Below, in pieces: positions 9,016 through 20,596 of a DNA stretch of 64,000 nucleotides. Numbering within the stretch: position 1 is the stretch's first letter; every line of letters starts with the position of its first letter. The position numbers and the translations under genes are program-made. The notes below the pieces were generated by a model, which saw nothing but the letters and a program-made list of their open reading frames with translations, ran no database searches and was not told the DNA's origin. The stretch is from NCBI GenBank assembly GCA_016183935.1, contig JACPDR010000021.1:1-64000 (forward strand), given 5' to 3'. This stretch comes from Caulobacterales bacterium. GTDB lineage: Bacteria > Pseudomonadota > Alphaproteobacteria > Caulobacterales > Caulobacteraceae.

Positions 9016-9977
9016 GGTTTCACGGGGGCGGGGGCGCCGATGAAGGCGTCGTGCAGACCCAGCACCGCCTCGAACACGTGATCGACCGTCAGCGCCTCGA
9101 TCGGCGCGAACTCGCCGCGCGTCTCGTTCGACGCCACGGTGCGCGTCTTCGGCCCCCACGGGCCGTACAGCCACCACTCGGTCGGACCGAACAGGCCCAG
9201 CGTCGGCCGGCCCGCCGCGGCGGCCACATGCATCAGACCGGAATCGTTGCCGACGAACAGCGCCGCGCCGTTGATCGCCGCGGCCGAGGCGAGGATGTCG
9301 CCCTTGCCGACGAAGTCCAGTCCGCGGTCGCCCGCGGCCGCCAGCGCCGGGGCGGCCGGCGGATGATCGCCCGGCCCGCCGACGAGCATGAAGCGCCAGC
9401 CGTCGAAGCGCGGCTCGGCCTTCAGCCGCTCGACCAGCGCGCCCCAGCGGTCGGCGGGCCAGCTCTTGCCGGGCTGGTGGGCGATGGGAGCGAGGGCCAG
9501 GATCGGTCCGGGGCCGGGGCCCTCCCACAACTGCGGGGTCAACACCTCCCCGGCCTCCCGCTCGGCCCGCGTATCAAGGAAGATCTCAGGCTCCAGCGGC
9601 GTCTCCGAGCTCATGAGGCGCGACACCATCTCGACCTTTCGCACGCCCGTCTCCCACGAGCGGTTGTAGACCACGCGGCGTCGGGTCCGGACCTGCCACG
9701 CCAGCGCCGAACCGCGGATGTCGATGACCATGTCCCAGCGGGTCCCGACCACCTGCTTCCACAGTTCGAACCAGTGTCCGGCGAACTTCTTCTTGTCGAG
9801 GATGATGACCCGCTCGACGCCCGGCGCGGAGCGGAACAGCGGGGCCGGCGGGCGGCCGCAGGCGACGGTGATCCGCGCTCCGGGGAGCTGCCAGCCGATC
9901 TCCCGGATCACCCCCGAGGAGATGACGCAGTCGCCGATGCGGTTGGAAGTGACGAACAGGACTCTGGGTTCGGACAC
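9012..9977 (-). CDS. Glycosyltransferase family 9 (heptosyltransferase-like) protein
   Basis: A 321-residue glycosyltransferase of the GT9/heptosyltransferase type, probably adding a sugar to lipopolysaccharide core at the cytoplasmic face. It starts MSEPRVLFVTSNRIGDCVISS, the usual N-terminal strand and Gly-Asp loop. The C-terminal donor-binding half contains LALAPIAHQPGKSWP, MLVGGPGDHP and GNDSGLMHVAAAAGRPTLG, a GT9 signature, then LFGPTEWWLYGP. It ends just before infC on the same strand and faces the divergent hydrolase gene across about 70 bases. The acceptor sugar is not determinable. Confidence 0.88.
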   Translation of the reverse strand: MSEPRVLFVTSNRIGDCVISSGVIREIGWQLPGARITVACGRPPAPLFRSAPGVERVIILDKKKFAGHWFELWKQVVGTRWDMVIDIRGSALAWQVRTRRRVVYNRSWETGVRKVEMVSRLMSSETPLEPEIFLDTRAEREAGEVLTPQLWEGPGPGPILALAPIAHQPGKSWPADRWGALVERLKAEPRFDGWRFMLVGGPGDHPPAAPALAAAGDRGLDFVGKGDILASAAAINGAALFVGNDSGLMHVAAAAGRPTLGLFGPTEWWLYGPWGPKTRTVASNETRGEFAPIEALTVDHVFEAVLGLHDAFIGAPAPVKP

Positions 9978-10048
9978 GCGGTTTGGCCTTCGCTTCGCTA
10001 GCGGTCGTTCGCTATCAGTCCCGGAACGATTTCGCGAGAGGCCCGCCC

Positions 10049-10807
10049 ATGGATGATCTGGAACGCCTGACCCGAGCGGACGGTGAAACCCTGGCGCTGA
10101 AGCGGGTGCGGGGCTCTGGCCCGACGGTCGTCTGGATCGGCGGCTTCCGTTCCGACATGGAGGGAACCAAGGCGCTGGCGCTCGACGCCGCCGCGCGCGA
10201 ACGCGGCTGGAACTACCTCCGCTACGACCATTTCGCCCACGGCGCCTCGTCCGGCGACTGGCGCAAGGCCACGATCGGCCGCTGGCGCGAGGACGCCGTC
10301 GCCGTGATCGACAGCCTCGAAGGGCCGGTCGTGCCGGTCGGTTCGTCGATGGGCGGCTGGGTCGCCCTGCTGCTCGCCCTGGCCCGGCCGGAGCGGCTCG
10401 CCGGTCTGGTGCTGGTCAATCCGGCCCCGGACTTCACCGAGGATCTGATGTGGCCGGGCCTCGCCGACCACGAGCGGCAGGCGATCCTGCGCGAGGGCGA
10501 GACCCTGGTCGTCGAGGAAGGCCTCGGCCCTTACGTGCTGACCCGCCGGATGTTCGAGGAAGCCCGCGACTGGCTGGTGCTGCGCGGCGACCTGCCGGTC
10601 GCGGCCCCCGTCCACATCCTGCAGGGCCGGGCCGACGACGTGGTGCCATGGCGGCGCCAGATCGCCCTGGTCGAGCGGCTGGGCGGGGCCGACGTGCGGC
10701 TGGACCTGATCGAGGGCGGCGACCACCGGCTGTCCTCGCCCGCCGACCTCGCCCGCCTCGTCGAGGCCGTTGAACGGAACCGCCGTTCAAGCTCTACATT
10801 GTCGTGA
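10049..10807 (+). CDS. Alpha/beta hydrolase (serine esterase/thioesterase-like)
   Basis: A cytoplasmic alpha/beta hydrolase of 252 residues, starting MDDLERLTRADGETLALK after a good ribosome binding site (GAGAGG). The oxyanion region is VVWIGGFRSDM (about residue 28), the nucleophile Ser100 lies in GSSMGGW, the acid Asp in QGRADDVVPW and the His in EGGDHRLS. The overall pattern is like the mycophenolic-acid glucuronide esterase/ABHD10 depalmitoylase group; this is a resemblance only. The next gene starts 20 bases downstream and may be co-transcribed. Confidence 0.85.
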   Translation: MDDLERLTRADGETLALKRVRGSGPTVVWIGGFRSDMEGTKALALDAAARERGWNYLRYDHFAHGASSGDWRKATIGRWREDAVAVIDSLEGPVVPVGSSMGGWVALLLALARPERLAGLVLVNPAPDFTEDLMWPGLADHERQAILREGETLVVEEGLGPYVLTRRMFEEARDWLVLRGDLPVAAPVHILQGRADDVVPWRRQIALVERLGGADVRLDLIEGGDHRLSSPADLARLVEAVERNRRSSSTLS

Positions 10808-10827
10808 AATCAACCGGGAGAACGCCC

Positions 10828-11052
10828 ATGCGTATCGTCCTTTTCGCCGCCCCCGCGGCTCTCGCCCTGACCCTGTCGGCCTGCGCCGCCCCGATGGGGC
10901 CGGACCCCTACCAGACCGAACTGCAGCGACTGTCCGACGACTGCGAGGCCCGCGGCGGCATCCTGTCGCCGACGGGGTCGCAGAGCGGCCGCCCGCAGCT
11001 CGACAACGTCTGCAAGGTCACCGCCCAGCCCTCGAACCGCACCGGCGGCTGA
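10828..11052 (+). CDS. Small lipoprotein of unknown function
   Basis: A 74-residue protein with a lipoprotein signal peptide: MRIVLFAAPAALALTLSAC, with the lipobox LSAC giving a lipidated Cys19. The mature part is about 55 residues, polar, and contains two further Cys (DDCEARGG and DNVCKV) that could form a disulphide. GGGAGAA lies 6-12 bases upstream of the ATG. It follows the hydrolase closely and ends four bases before the convergent galU stop. No family is recognised. Confidence 0.75.
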   Translation: MRIVLFAAPAALALTLSACAAPMGPDPYQTELQRLSDDCEARGGILSPTGSQSGRPQLDNVCKVTAQPSNRTGG

Positions 11053-11056
11053 CGGC

Positions 11057-11935
11057 TCAGAGCAGGGCCGTGATCGCGGCCCGCGCCTGTTCGCCGAGGT
11101 CCGGCCGCTTCAGCGCCAGGGCGACATTGGCGCGCAGCAGGCCGATCTTGTCGCCGCAGTCGTAGGTCACGCCCTCGTATTCGACCGCGGTGAAGGTCTG
11201 GTCCTTCATCAGCCGGGCCATGCCGTCGGTCAGCTGGATCTCGCCTCCGGCGCCGCGCGGCTGGGTTTCGAGGATGCCGAAGATCTCCGGCTGCAGGATG
11301 TAGCGCCCCGAGATCGACAGGTTCGAGGGCGCCTCGCCGCGCGGCGGCTTCTCGACCATCCCCTTCATGCGGATGTGGCGGCCCTCGCGGTTCTCGGGAT
11401 CGACGATGCCGTATTTATGGGTTTCGCTCTCCGGCACGGCCTCGACGCCGATGACGTTGCCGCCCGTCTCCGCATAGACGTCGGCCAACTGCTTCAGGGC
11501 GCCCGGGGCGGCGTCGACGATCACGTCGGGCAGCAGCACCGCGAACGGCTCGTCGCCGATGATGTCGCGGGCGCACCACACCGCGTGGCCGAGGCCCAGC
11601 GGCTGCATCTGGCGGGTGAAGCTCATCTCGCCGGCGCTGGCCAGTTCGGCGTTCATCATGTCGAGTATGTCGGTCTTGCCCTTGGCCAGCAGCTGGGCCT
11701 CGAGCTCGATCTGGTGGTCGAAATAGTCCTCGATCGCGCCCTTCGAGCGGCCGGTGACGAAGACGATGTGCTCGATCCCGGCGTCCCGCGCCTCCTCGAC
11801 GATGTAGCTCAGGATCGGCCGGTCGACGACGTTGAGCAGCTCCTTGGGCGTGGTCTTGGTGCCGGGCAGCACCCGCGTGCCGAGGCCGGCGACGGGCAGG
11901 ACGGCCTTGCGAAGGCGGCGGCTGTGAGCGGTCAT
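11057..11935 (-). CDS. galU: UTP-glucose-1-phosphate uridylyltransferase
   Basis: Makes UDP-glucose from UTP and glucose-1-phosphate for envelope polysaccharides. The 292 residues show the nucleotidyltransferase N-terminus KAVLPVAGLGTRVLPGTKTT, then KELLNVVDRPILSYIVEEA, the LGHAVWCARDIIGDEPFAVL region with the DVIVD metal site, and GGEIQLTDGMARL near the C-terminus. The length is typical. It is encoded after glmS on the same strand, 100 bases apart, so precursor supply for UDP-glucose and UDP-GlcNAc may be co-expressed. A hairpin (CCCATTCGC/GCGAACGGG, 11983-12003) lies between them. Confidence 0.97.
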   Translation of the reverse strand: MTAHSRRLRKAVLPVAGLGTRVLPGTKTTPKELLNVVDRPILSYIVEEARDAGIEHIVFVTGRSKGAIEDYFDHQIELEAQLLAKGKTDILDMMNAELASAGEMSFTRQMQPLGLGHAVWCARDIIGDEPFAVLLPDVIVDAAPGALKQLADVYAETGGNVIGVEAVPESETHKYGIVDPENREGRHIRMKGMVEKPPRGEAPSNLSISGRYILQPEIFGILETQPRGAGGEIQLTDGMARLMKDQTFTAVEYEGVTYDCGDKIGLLRANVALALKRPDLGEQARAAITALL

Positions 11936-12035
11936 GCGGATTCCTGAACGGCGAGGTCGGCCAGCCTAACGCATATCCTCCCCGTTCGCTTCGCGAATGG
12001 GCGAGGGGTGGAGGGGTTGGCGGCGCCCGATGCGA

Positions 12036-13850
<1,815 letters not shown>

Positions 13851-14017
13851 GGAAAATTCCCTCGGTGATCTGGATTTCTACGCTTTGCGCGGAGTGGCCG
13901 GACGGTCTAAGCCGACCTTGCGGGCTGGCCGCTTCTGTAAGCGACCGGCCCCCCGATTTGCACCTAAAATGCGGTTTCGCAAGGTTTCTGCGGACCGCGG
14001 CCAGAGGAAGATCACGT

Positions 14018-15367
14018 TTGGGCGAGAGACGCTATTTCGGCACCGACGGCATTCGCGGCCGCGCCAACAGCCACCCGATGACGCCTGAGGTCGCGCTGCG
14101 GGTCGGCCTGGCGGCGGGCCGGATGTTCATGTCCTCGGACGACCGCCGCCACCTCGTCGTGATCGGCAAGGACACCCGCCTGTCGGGCTATATGATCGAG
14201 CCCGCGCTGGTGGCCGGCTTCTCGTCGGCGGGGATGGACGTGCGCACCTTCGGGCCGCTGCCGACCCCCGGCGTGGCCATGATGACCCGCTCGATGCGGG
14301 CCGACATCGGGGTGATGATCTCGGCCTCGCACAACGCCTATCTCGACAACGGCATCAAGCTGTTCGGCCCCGACGGCTACAAGCTGTCGGACGAGGTCGA
14401 GCTGACGATCGAATCGATGATGGACGAGGATCTCGGCGCGGGTCTGGCCGCCGCCGACCAGCTGGGCCGGGTCAAGCGCATCGACGACGCCCAGGCCCGT
14501 TACGTCGAGATCGCCAAGGCCAGCTTCCCCAAGGGGCTCAGCCTGCAAGGTCTGCGCATCGCCGTCGATTGCGCCAACGGGGCCGGCTACAAGGTCGCCC
14601 CGACCACCCTCTACGAACTGGGCGCCGAGGTCTGCGCCGTCGGCGTCGACCCCAACGGCCTGAACATCAACGCCGAGTGCGGCTCGACCCATCCCGACAC
14701 CCTGATCGAGGCGGTCAGGACCTACCGCGCCGACATCGGTATCGCCCTCGACGGCGACGCCGACCGGGTGATCATCTGCGACGAGAAGGGCCAGATCGTC
14801 GACGGCGACCAGATCATGGCCATGGTGGCGCTGGACTGGGCCCGGCGCGGCCTGCTCAAGGGCGACGGCCTGGTCGCCACCGTCATGTCCAATCTCGGCC
14901 TGGAGCGGGTCATGCAGGCCAACGGCCTGACGCTGGAGCGCACCAAGGTCGGCGACCGCTACGTCATGGAGCGGATGCGCGCCGGCGGCTTCAACCTGGG
15001 CGGCGAACAGTCCGGCCACATCATCCTGCACGACTACGCCACCACCGGCGACGGCCTGATGTCGGCGCTCCAGGTCCTCGCGGTGCTGGTCGAGAGCGGC
15101 AAGCCGATGAGCGAGCTGGCCCGCCAGTTCGAACCCGTGCCGCAGAAGCTGGAGAACGTCCGCTACACCGCCGGCAAGCCGCTGGAGGACGCCAGGGTCA
15201 AGGCCGCCATCGCCGACGCCGAGGCCCGTCTGGCCGGTCAGGGCCGGCTGCTGGTCCGCCCCTCGGGCACCGAGAAGCTGATCCGCGTCATGGCCGAGGG
15301 CGACGACGAAAAACTGGTCCGGTCGGTGGTCGCCGACGTGGCCGCGGCGGTCAAGGCGGCAGGCTAG
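14018..15367 (+). CDS. glmM: Phosphoglucosamine mutase (TTG start)
   Basis: Converts glucosamine-6-phosphate to glucosamine-1-phosphate for peptidoglycan and LPS precursors. I choose the TTG at 14018-14020: it gives [17 protein letters not shown], the normal GlmM N-terminus, and AGAGGAAG ends 7 bases upstream; starts further 5' add about 50 unrelated residues. The 449-residue product has the phosphoserine loop [13 protein letters not shown] (about residue 100), the metal loop LDGDADR and the sugar loop GGEQSGHI, and the phosphate-binding [12 protein letters not shown] at the end. It is divergent from glmS. Its last 4 bases overlap the convergent RNase T2 gene. Confidence 0.97.
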   Translation: MGERRYFGTDGIRGRANSHPMTPEVALRVGLAAGRMFMSSDDRRHLVVIGKDTRLSGYMIEPALVAGFSSAGMDVRTFGPLPTPGVAMMTRSMRADIGVMISASHNAYLDNGIKLFGPDGYKLSDEVELTIESMMDEDLGAGLAAADQLGRVKRIDDAQARYVEIAKASFPKGLSLQGLRIAVDCANGAGYKVAPTTLYELGAEVCAVGVDPNGLNINAECGSTHPDTLIEAVRTYRADIGIALDGDADRVIICDEKGQIVDGDQIMAMVALDWARRGLLKGDGLVATVMSNLGLERVMQANGLTLERTKVGDRYVMERMRAGGFNLGGEQSGHIILHDYATTGDGLMSALQVLAVLVESGKPMSELARQFEPVPQKLENVRYTAGKPLEDARVKAAIADAEARLAGQGRLLVRPSGTEKLIRVMAEGDDEKLVRSVVADVAAAVKAAG

Positions 15368-16116
15368 CTCCCCACCGGCTCCACCGTCAGCACCACCCGG
15401 TCCGGCGCCCCCAGCCCGCCCGAGGGGCAGGCCGCCGGTTTGAACTCGAGGTCATGGCAGACCCGCACCTCGCGCAGCCGGTTGCCCGAGGCCACCGAGA
15501 TATAGACCGCGTCGCGCGGCAGGCCCGGATTGGCCGCGACGAAGGCGTCGCGCAGCTGGCCGGCGGTAGGACCGCGCCCGCCCGCCGCCAGCGCCGTCGG
15601 ATCGGGTTTTCTCAGCCCGTCGTACATCTCCGCCGACCGGGCGAAATAGGCCTCCGGCGTCTCCCAGCCGCAGACGCCGTGCGCCGCCCACTCGTGCTGC
15701 ACCAGATCGACCGAGGGCGTGCGGCACAGGTTGGCGCGGATGGTCGCGTCGCTGACCCGCGTGGCGGGACGGCAGAAGCGCGGATAGGGTTTGCCGTCGG
15801 CGTTGGGCCACAGGCCGTGCAGGGTCCAGCCGAAACGGTTCTCGCTGTCGCAGGCCAGGTCGCCCTGACCGTCGCCGCCCGTCCGGCAGGTCTCCGGCAT
15901 CCAGGTCACCGCCAGCAGGTGATAGCGGATGGTCCGCCCGGCCACGACCTCGTCAGACCGGACCCGCTCCATCTCCGGCCCGGGCAGACGCGCCGGCAGG
16001 GCACAGCTTTCAGCCGCGGCGACCGCGATCGGGTTCGGGGCGGTTGCAGGCCGGTCGGCCTGGCCGTCGCAGGCGGCGAGAAGCAGAAGCGGGAGGAACA
16101 GGCCGGTCAGTCTCAT
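15364..16116 (-). CDS. RNase T2 family endoribonuclease, lipoprotein
   Basis: A 250-residue RNase T2-type enzyme. The two active-site signatures are both present: [12 protein letters not shown] (CAS-I with catalytic His) and [11 protein letters not shown] (CAS-II with Glu and His). The start at 16116 gives [18 protein letters not shown], a lipoprotein signal peptide with Cys16 followed by Asp; in enterobacteria Asp at +2 keeps lipoproteins in the inner membrane, though the rule may differ here. It is likely periplasmic and scavenges or degrades RNA. The C-terminus overlaps glmM by 4 bases, convergently. Confidence 0.9.
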   Translation of the reverse strand: MRLTGLFLPLLLLAACDGQADRPATAPNPIAVAAAESCALPARLPGPEMERVRSDEVVAGRTIRYHLLAVTWMPETCRTGGDGQGDLACDSENRFGWTLHGLWPNADGKPYPRFCRPATRVSDATIRANLCRTPSVDLVQHEWAAHGVCGWETPEAYFARSAEMYDGLRKPDPTALAAGGRGPTAGQLRDAFVAANPGLPRDAVYISVASGNRLREVRVCHDLEFKPAACPSGGLGAPDRVVLTVEPVGS

Positions 16117-16160
16117 CCGTTGGTTCCTGTCACGGCGTCCATCCGGTTGGCAACTGAGCG

Positions 16161-17261
16161 ATGGAAAGCAGAGCTTGCGTGGCGCAATCTCACCCGATGA
16201 TTCTCGCCCGCGGCGCGCCCGTCCTGTCGCTGATCCCACGCCTGATCCCCGGCCTGATCGCCTGCGCGGCCGTGACGGCGGCGGCCCTCGCCGTGCAGGC
16301 GCTGGAGCTGCGGCTGTTGGGGCGCGGCTGGATCGACGCCATCGTGCTGGCGATCCTGATCGGCGCCGCGGTGCGCTCGGCCTGGACGCCGCCCGCCGCC
16401 CTGCGGCCGGGGATCGAGTTCAGCGCCCGAACCCTGCTGGAGATCGCCGTGGTGCTTCTGGGCGCCTCGGTCAGCGCCGCGACGGTGATGGCCATCGGTC
16501 CGGGCCTGCTGGCCGGCACCGCCCTGATCGTCGCCGCCGCCATCGGCGTCAGCTACGGCCTCGGCCGGCTGCTGCGCCTGCCGCGCCGGATGGCGGTGCT
16601 GATCGCCTGCGGCAACGCCATCTGCGGCAACTCGGCCATCGCCGCCGTGGCGCCGGTGATCGACGCCGACGCGGAGGACGTCTCGGCCGCCATCGCCTTC
16701 ACCGCCGTGCTCGGCGTGGTGGTCGTCCTGGCCCTGCCGCTGCTGGGCGTGGCGCTGGGGATGAGCGGCGTCCAGTACGGCGTTCTGGCCGGCCTGACCG
16801 TCTACGCCGTGCCCCAGGTGCTCGCCGCCACCATGCCGGTGGGGGCCGTGGCCACCCAGGCCGGAACCCTGATCAAGCTGGTTCGTGTCCTGATGCTGGG
16901 CCCGGTCTGCCTTGCACTGGCGCTCGCCGTGGCCCTGCGCCGCCGGGCCGCGCCGGACGCCGCGACGGGAGAGCCCGCCCGGCGGGCCATCCCCCTGCGC
17001 CATCTCGTGCCATGGTTCGTGATCGGCTTCCTGCTGATGATGGCGGCGCGCTCGCTGGAGCTGATCCCCGTTCCGGCCCTGCCGGTGATGGCCCAGCTCG
17101 CCACCGCCCTGACGGTGATCTCCATGGCCGCCCTCGGCCTCAGCACCGACGCCCGCGCCGTCGCCCGCTCGGGCCTGCGCATCGCCGCCGTGGTCACCCT
17201 GTCGCTGCTCGCCCTGATCGCCGTGGCGCTCGGCCTGATCTATCTGCTGGCACTGGCCTGA
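16161..17261 (+). CDS. YeiH/UPF0324 family membrane protein (putative sulfate exporter)
   Basis: A polytopic inner-membrane protein of 366 residues (354 if the ATG at 16197 is used) with about ten hydrophobic segments. It matches the YeiH family: IVLAILIGAAVRS, LEIAVVLLGASVS, a GNAICGNSAIAAVAPVI loop (about residue 155), YAVPQVLAATMPVG, ATQAGTLIKLVRVLMLGP and ALGLSTDARAV. The family is annotated as putative sulfate exporters, with weak experimental support. It is divergent from the RNase T2 gene by about 45 bases and has no adjacent LysR regulator. Confidence 0.87.
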   Translation: MESRACVAQSHPMILARGAPVLSLIPRLIPGLIACAAVTAAALAVQALELRLLGRGWIDAIVLAILIGAAVRSAWTPPAALRPGIEFSARTLLEIAVVLLGASVSAATVMAIGPGLLAGTALIVAAAIGVSYGLGRLLRLPRRMAVLIACGNAICGNSAIAAVAPVIDADAEDVSAAIAFTAVLGVVVVLALPLLGVALGMSGVQYGVLAGLTVYAVPQVLAATMPVGAVATQAGTLIKLVRVLMLGPVCLALALAVALRRRAAPDAATGEPARRAIPLRHLVPWFVIGFLLMMAARSLELIPVPALPVMAQLATALTVISMAALGLSTDARAVARSGLRIAAVVTLSLLALIAVALGLIYLLALA

Positions 17262-17272
17262 GGGCAGAGGAC

Positions 17273-18592
17273 TCAGGTTCCGTCCGCCGCCAGTCTTCCG
17301 ACCATGGTTTCGATCCGCTTGCGGATGTCGGGCACGGCCGTCGTCTCCCAGAAGGCCGCCCGCGCCGGCGGGCCCAGCACGAACAAGTCGGGATCCGCCG
17401 CGCTGTCGGCCCCCAGCACGCGCCCCTCGCCGTCGAGCTCCAGCCCGAGGCCCAGCGCCTCCAGCCGCGCGCGCCCCGAGGCGACTAGCGGGCCGATCAG
17501 GGGATCGGCCGCCGGGTCATGCCCGGGCCCGCTGCAATCGATCAGCCAGCCCCCCCGCAACGGCGGTCGCCGGGCGCCGTTGCGGGGGATCCACCTCACC
17601 GTGACGCCGTCGCCCGTCTGTTCGATCCGGCCGATGCGCCCCGCCACGATCTCCAGCCGGCCGGACGTCTCCAGCGCCTCGATGGTCAGGGCTATCGCGG
17701 GGGGAAGACGGTGGCGGTGGACATCCCACCATGGACGCAGATGACGCAGGAAACGGGCGCGCGTGGCGGCGTCGGCGGCGACCCACAGATCGGCGGTCAG
17801 CGGGCGCAGCCCCTCCATGACGCCGCGCCATCCGCCCGTCTCCGCCAGACGGCGGCCCTCGGCGAGCCGGGCCGACAAGGCGCCCCCGGTCAGGGCGGCC
17901 GTCGGCGGGATCGGCGTGTCATGGCCGGCGCCGTGCGCGCGCGGCTTCAGCCCCCGCCGGCTGAGGGCGGTCGCCTTGCCGCGCCATCCTCGCGCCTGCA
18001 GCCACAGCACCATGTCGACCATGGTCAGGCCGGTCCCGATGATGACCACGTCGTCGTCGGGCTCGATCCGGTCGAGGGCCGCCGCCGCCCAGGGATCGTC
18101 GACGATGCGCCCGGCCCCGCCCGACGGCCCCGCCGTCTTCGGCGCGGGGTTGCCGGTCGTCAGAATCACCGCCCCGGCCTCGATACGCCGGCCATCGGAC
18201 AGGCGAACGGTCGAACCTTCGATGCCGGCCGCCTCTCCGGCGACGCGGTCGATCAGGCCCGGACGGGCGGCTTCGACGGTCGCCAGCCGGTCTCTCAGAT
18301 AGAGGCCGTACAGCCGCCGCGGCGCGAAGCCCTCGGCATTGGCATGACGGGGATGATGCGCCTTCAGCCAGCCCACGAAATCATCGGGCCGCCCTTCGAC
18401 CGCGCTCATGCGGTTGGAGCGCACGTTCAGCAGGTGACGATCGAACAGGGTCGAATAGGCGACCCCGGGGCCGAAATCCCGGGTGCGGTCGATCAGCGTC
18501 GAGGCGACGCCCGCTTCCGCCAGCCGCGCGGCCAGCATGGCGCCGGAAAAGCCGCCGCCGATGATCGCCACCTTCCGGGTTCGCTCGACCAA
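17273..18592 (-). CDS. FAD/NAD(P)-binding protein, YdhS-like (TTG start)
   Basis: A 439-residue flavoprotein of the YdhS/COG4529 type. The N-terminal Rossmann motif reads KVAIIGGGFSGAMLAARLAE with an acidic strand end (TLIDR), and a second dinucleotide motif VVIIGTGLTMVDMVLWL lies near residue 170, followed by ALSRRGLKPRAH. The TTG at 18590-18592 is chosen because AGGAG lies 5 bases upstream and it places the GGG motif at residue ~10; upstream codons encode low-complexity sequence. The substrate is unknown. It is convergent with the YeiH gene. Confidence 0.85.
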   Translation of the reverse strand: MVERTRKVAIIGGGFSGAMLAARLAEAGVASTLIDRTRDFGPGVAYSTLFDRHLLNVRSNRMSAVEGRPDDFVGWLKAHHPRHANAEGFAPRRLYGLYLRDRLATVEAARPGLIDRVAGEAAGIEGSTVRLSDGRRIEAGAVILTTGNPAPKTAGPSGGAGRIVDDPWAAAALDRIEPDDDVVIIGTGLTMVDMVLWLQARGWRGKATALSRRGLKPRAHGAGHDTPIPPTAALTGGALSARLAEGRRLAETGGWRGVMEGLRPLTADLWVAADAATRARFLRHLRPWWDVHRHRLPPAIALTIEALETSGRLEIVAGRIGRIEQTGDGVTVRWIPRNGARRPPLRGGWLIDCSGPGHDPAADPLIGPLVASGRARLEALGLGLELDGEGRVLGADSAADPDLFVLGPPARAAFWETTAVPDIRKRIETMVGRLAADGT

Positions 18593-18933
18593 GTCCGCTC
18601 CTGACCTACACCCGGCGGGCGCCACCGACCCTAGCGGCTCGTCCCGACGGCCGGAACCCCGGCCATTCGATACCCTGTCATCCCGACCAATCCCGGCCAA
18701 ACCCTGTCATCCCGGACCCCGCCCCACACCGGCGCGCCCGGCCTGCGTCCGGTTTTGACGGGCCGTCATGCTTTGATGTCTGCATCCCCACGGGGACGGT
18801 CCTTGACAGTCAATCGCCGCCGCTTCCGCCAGGAATCGGCTACGCCCCGGTCTCGAACAGGCCGGCCGGCGCCCCGTCGGCGACGCATCAAAGTGTCGGG
18901 ATGGCAGGGTTTCGCGATTTTTCGCCGACCCTG
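18593..18933. other. Intergenic region without a convincing gene
   Basis: These 341 bases lie between the YdhS-like gene and pgm. I find no protein gene with a ribosome binding site or family resemblance. The stretch is occupied mostly by an inverted-repeat element (18671-18912) and includes the near-palindrome TGACGGGCCGTCA (18756-18768), which could be an operator. Confidence 0.5.
18671..18912. repeat. REP-like element with CCCTGTCATCCCG arms
   Basis: ACCCTGTCATCCCG occurs at 18672-18685 and again within 18699-18714, and an inverted copy CGGGATGGCAGGGTTT lies at 18897-18912. The arms 18699-18714 and 18897-18912 match at 15 of 16 positions. A second, inner inverted pair CTTTGATG/CATCAAAG lies at 18771-18778 and 18886-18893. 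The GTCATCCCG core is shared with elements near 8.2 kb and 46.5 kb. Confidence 0.55.
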
Positions 18934-20433
18934 TCAGATTTCCTGATTGTAGGCGCCGATCTCGGGATATTTCGCCAGCCGCGGCTTCACCTCGTCGCGG
19001 AACAGGGCGCGCATGTCGTCTTCGGACCGCATGCTCTCGACCACCACGACCAGCTCCGGCTTGTTGGACGAGGCGCGCACCAGCACCCACGACCCGTCCT
19101 CCAGATGCACCCGCACCCCGTTGACGGTGATCGCCTCGACGATCTTCCGACCCAGGATCGATCCACCGGACGCGGCCAGGGCCTCGTATTCGGCCACGAT
19201 GCGCGACAGCACCTCGTACTTCAGTTCGTCGTCGCAGTGCGGCGACATGGTCAGGCTGGTCCAGGCGTCCGGCAGGGCCGCCTTCAGCTCGCTGAGCTTC
19301 TTGCCGGGATTGCGGTCCAGCATGGCCAGCACGGCCCCCGCCGCGACGATGCCGTCGTCATAGCCGTGGCCCAGCGGGGCGTTGAAGAAGAAATGGCCCG
19401 ACTTCTCGAACCCGGCGAGCGCCCCCAGTTCGGCCGTCTTGCGCTTGATGTAGGAGTGGCCGGTCTTCCAGTAGACCGTCTCGGCCCCGTTCGCCTTCAG
19501 CACCGCGTCGGTCTTGTACAGGCCGGTCGACTTCACATCGACGACGAAGGTGGCGTTGGGGTGCAGGGCCGACAGGTCGCGGCCCAGCATCAGGCCGATC
19601 TTGTCGGCGAAGATCTCCTCGCCGGTGTCGTCCACCACCCCGCAACGGTCGCCGTCGCCGTCGAAGCCCAGCGCCAGGTCGGCCCCCGTATCCCGCACCT
19701 TCTGCGCCATCTGCATCAGCATGGCGTGGTCCTCGGGGTTCGGATTGTATTTGGGGAAATTGTAGTCCAGCTCGGTGTCCATCTCGATCACCTCGGCCCC
19801 CATCCGGCGCAGGGCCTCGGGCGCGAAGGCCCCGGCCGTGCCGTTGCCGCAGGCCGCCACCACCCTGATCGGCCGGGTCAGTTTGGTCTTGGCCACGATG
19901 TCGGCGATGTAGCGTTCGCGGAAGTCGTCGACCCGGGTCAGCGTCCCCCCGGCCCGGCTGACGCCCTCGCCGTTCAGCACGATCTCCTTCAGCCGGCCGA
20001 TCTCGTCGGGGCCGAAGGTCAGCGGCGGCTGGGCCCCCATCTTGACCCCGGTCCAGCCGTTCTCGTTGTGGCTGGCCGTGACCATGGCGACGCAGGGGCA
20101 GTCCAGCTCGAACTGGGCGAAATAGGCCATCGGCGACAGGGCCAGGCCGATGTCGACCACCTCCATCCCGCCTTCCAGCAGGCCGAGCGTCAGGGCCTGC
20201 TTCACCGCCAGCGAATAGGAGCGGTAGTCGTGGCCGACGACGATGCGCGGCCGTTGGCCGACCTCGTGGACATAGGTCGCCAGCCCGAGGCCCAGCGCCT
20301 GGAGGCCCAGCAGGTTGATCTCCTTCTCGAGGATCCAGCGCGCGTCGTATTCCCGGAACCCCGTCGGCTTCACCAGCGGCACGGTCTCGTACTCGGCCGT
20401 GTTCGGGCGAAGGTCCTGGCGGGGCTTGATCAT
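18934..20433 (-). CDS. Phosphomannomutase/phosphoglucomutase
   Basis: Cytoplasmic alpha-D-phosphohexomutase of 499 residues, interconverting hexose-6- and hexose-1-phosphates (glucose or mannose) for GalU and GDP-mannose routes. The start at 20433 (MIKPRQDLRPNTAEYETVPL) has AAGGA 7 bases upstream. Visible motifs are the phosphoserine loop MVTASHNENGWTG (about residue 110), the metal loop GFDGDGDRCGVV (about 255), the sugar loop EKSGHFFF, and a C-terminal phosphate site RASSNKPELVVVVES. It resembles AlgC/ManB-type bifunctional enzymes, but substrate preference cannot be read. It is divergent from gpmA. Confidence 0.92.
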   Translation of the reverse strand: MIKPRQDLRPNTAEYETVPLVKPTGFREYDARWILEKEINLLGLQALGLGLATYVHEVGQRPRIVVGHDYRSYSLAVKQALTLGLLEGGMEVVDIGLALSPMAYFAQFELDCPCVAMVTASHNENGWTGVKMGAQPPLTFGPDEIGRLKEIVLNGEGVSRAGGTLTRVDDFRERYIADIVAKTKLTRPIRVVAACGNGTAGAFAPEALRRMGAEVIEMDTELDYNFPKYNPNPEDHAMLMQMAQKVRDTGADLALGFDGDGDRCGVVDDTGEEIFADKIGLMLGRDLSALHPNATFVVDVKSTGLYKTDAVLKANGAETVYWKTGHSYIKRKTAELGALAGFEKSGHFFFNAPLGHGYDDGIVAAGAVLAMLDRNPGKKLSELKAALPDAWTSLTMSPHCDDELKYEVLSRIVAEYEALAASGGSILGRKIVEAITVNGVRVHLEDGSWVLVRASSNKPELVVVVESMRSEDDMRALFRDEVKPRLAKYPEIGAYNQEI

Positions 20434-20596
20434 GATCGGGTCCTTGGCTGGGCGGCCGCCCGGTATAGACAGGCGGCCTGAGGGCCACAACAACGCGGGA
20501 ACGGCGGTATGGGCGCCGCGTTGCCGGGAAACCGGCCAACCTTGACCGGTTCGGACCTCGGGCCTACCCCCGGGGCGACGTCTGACGGAGACCTGA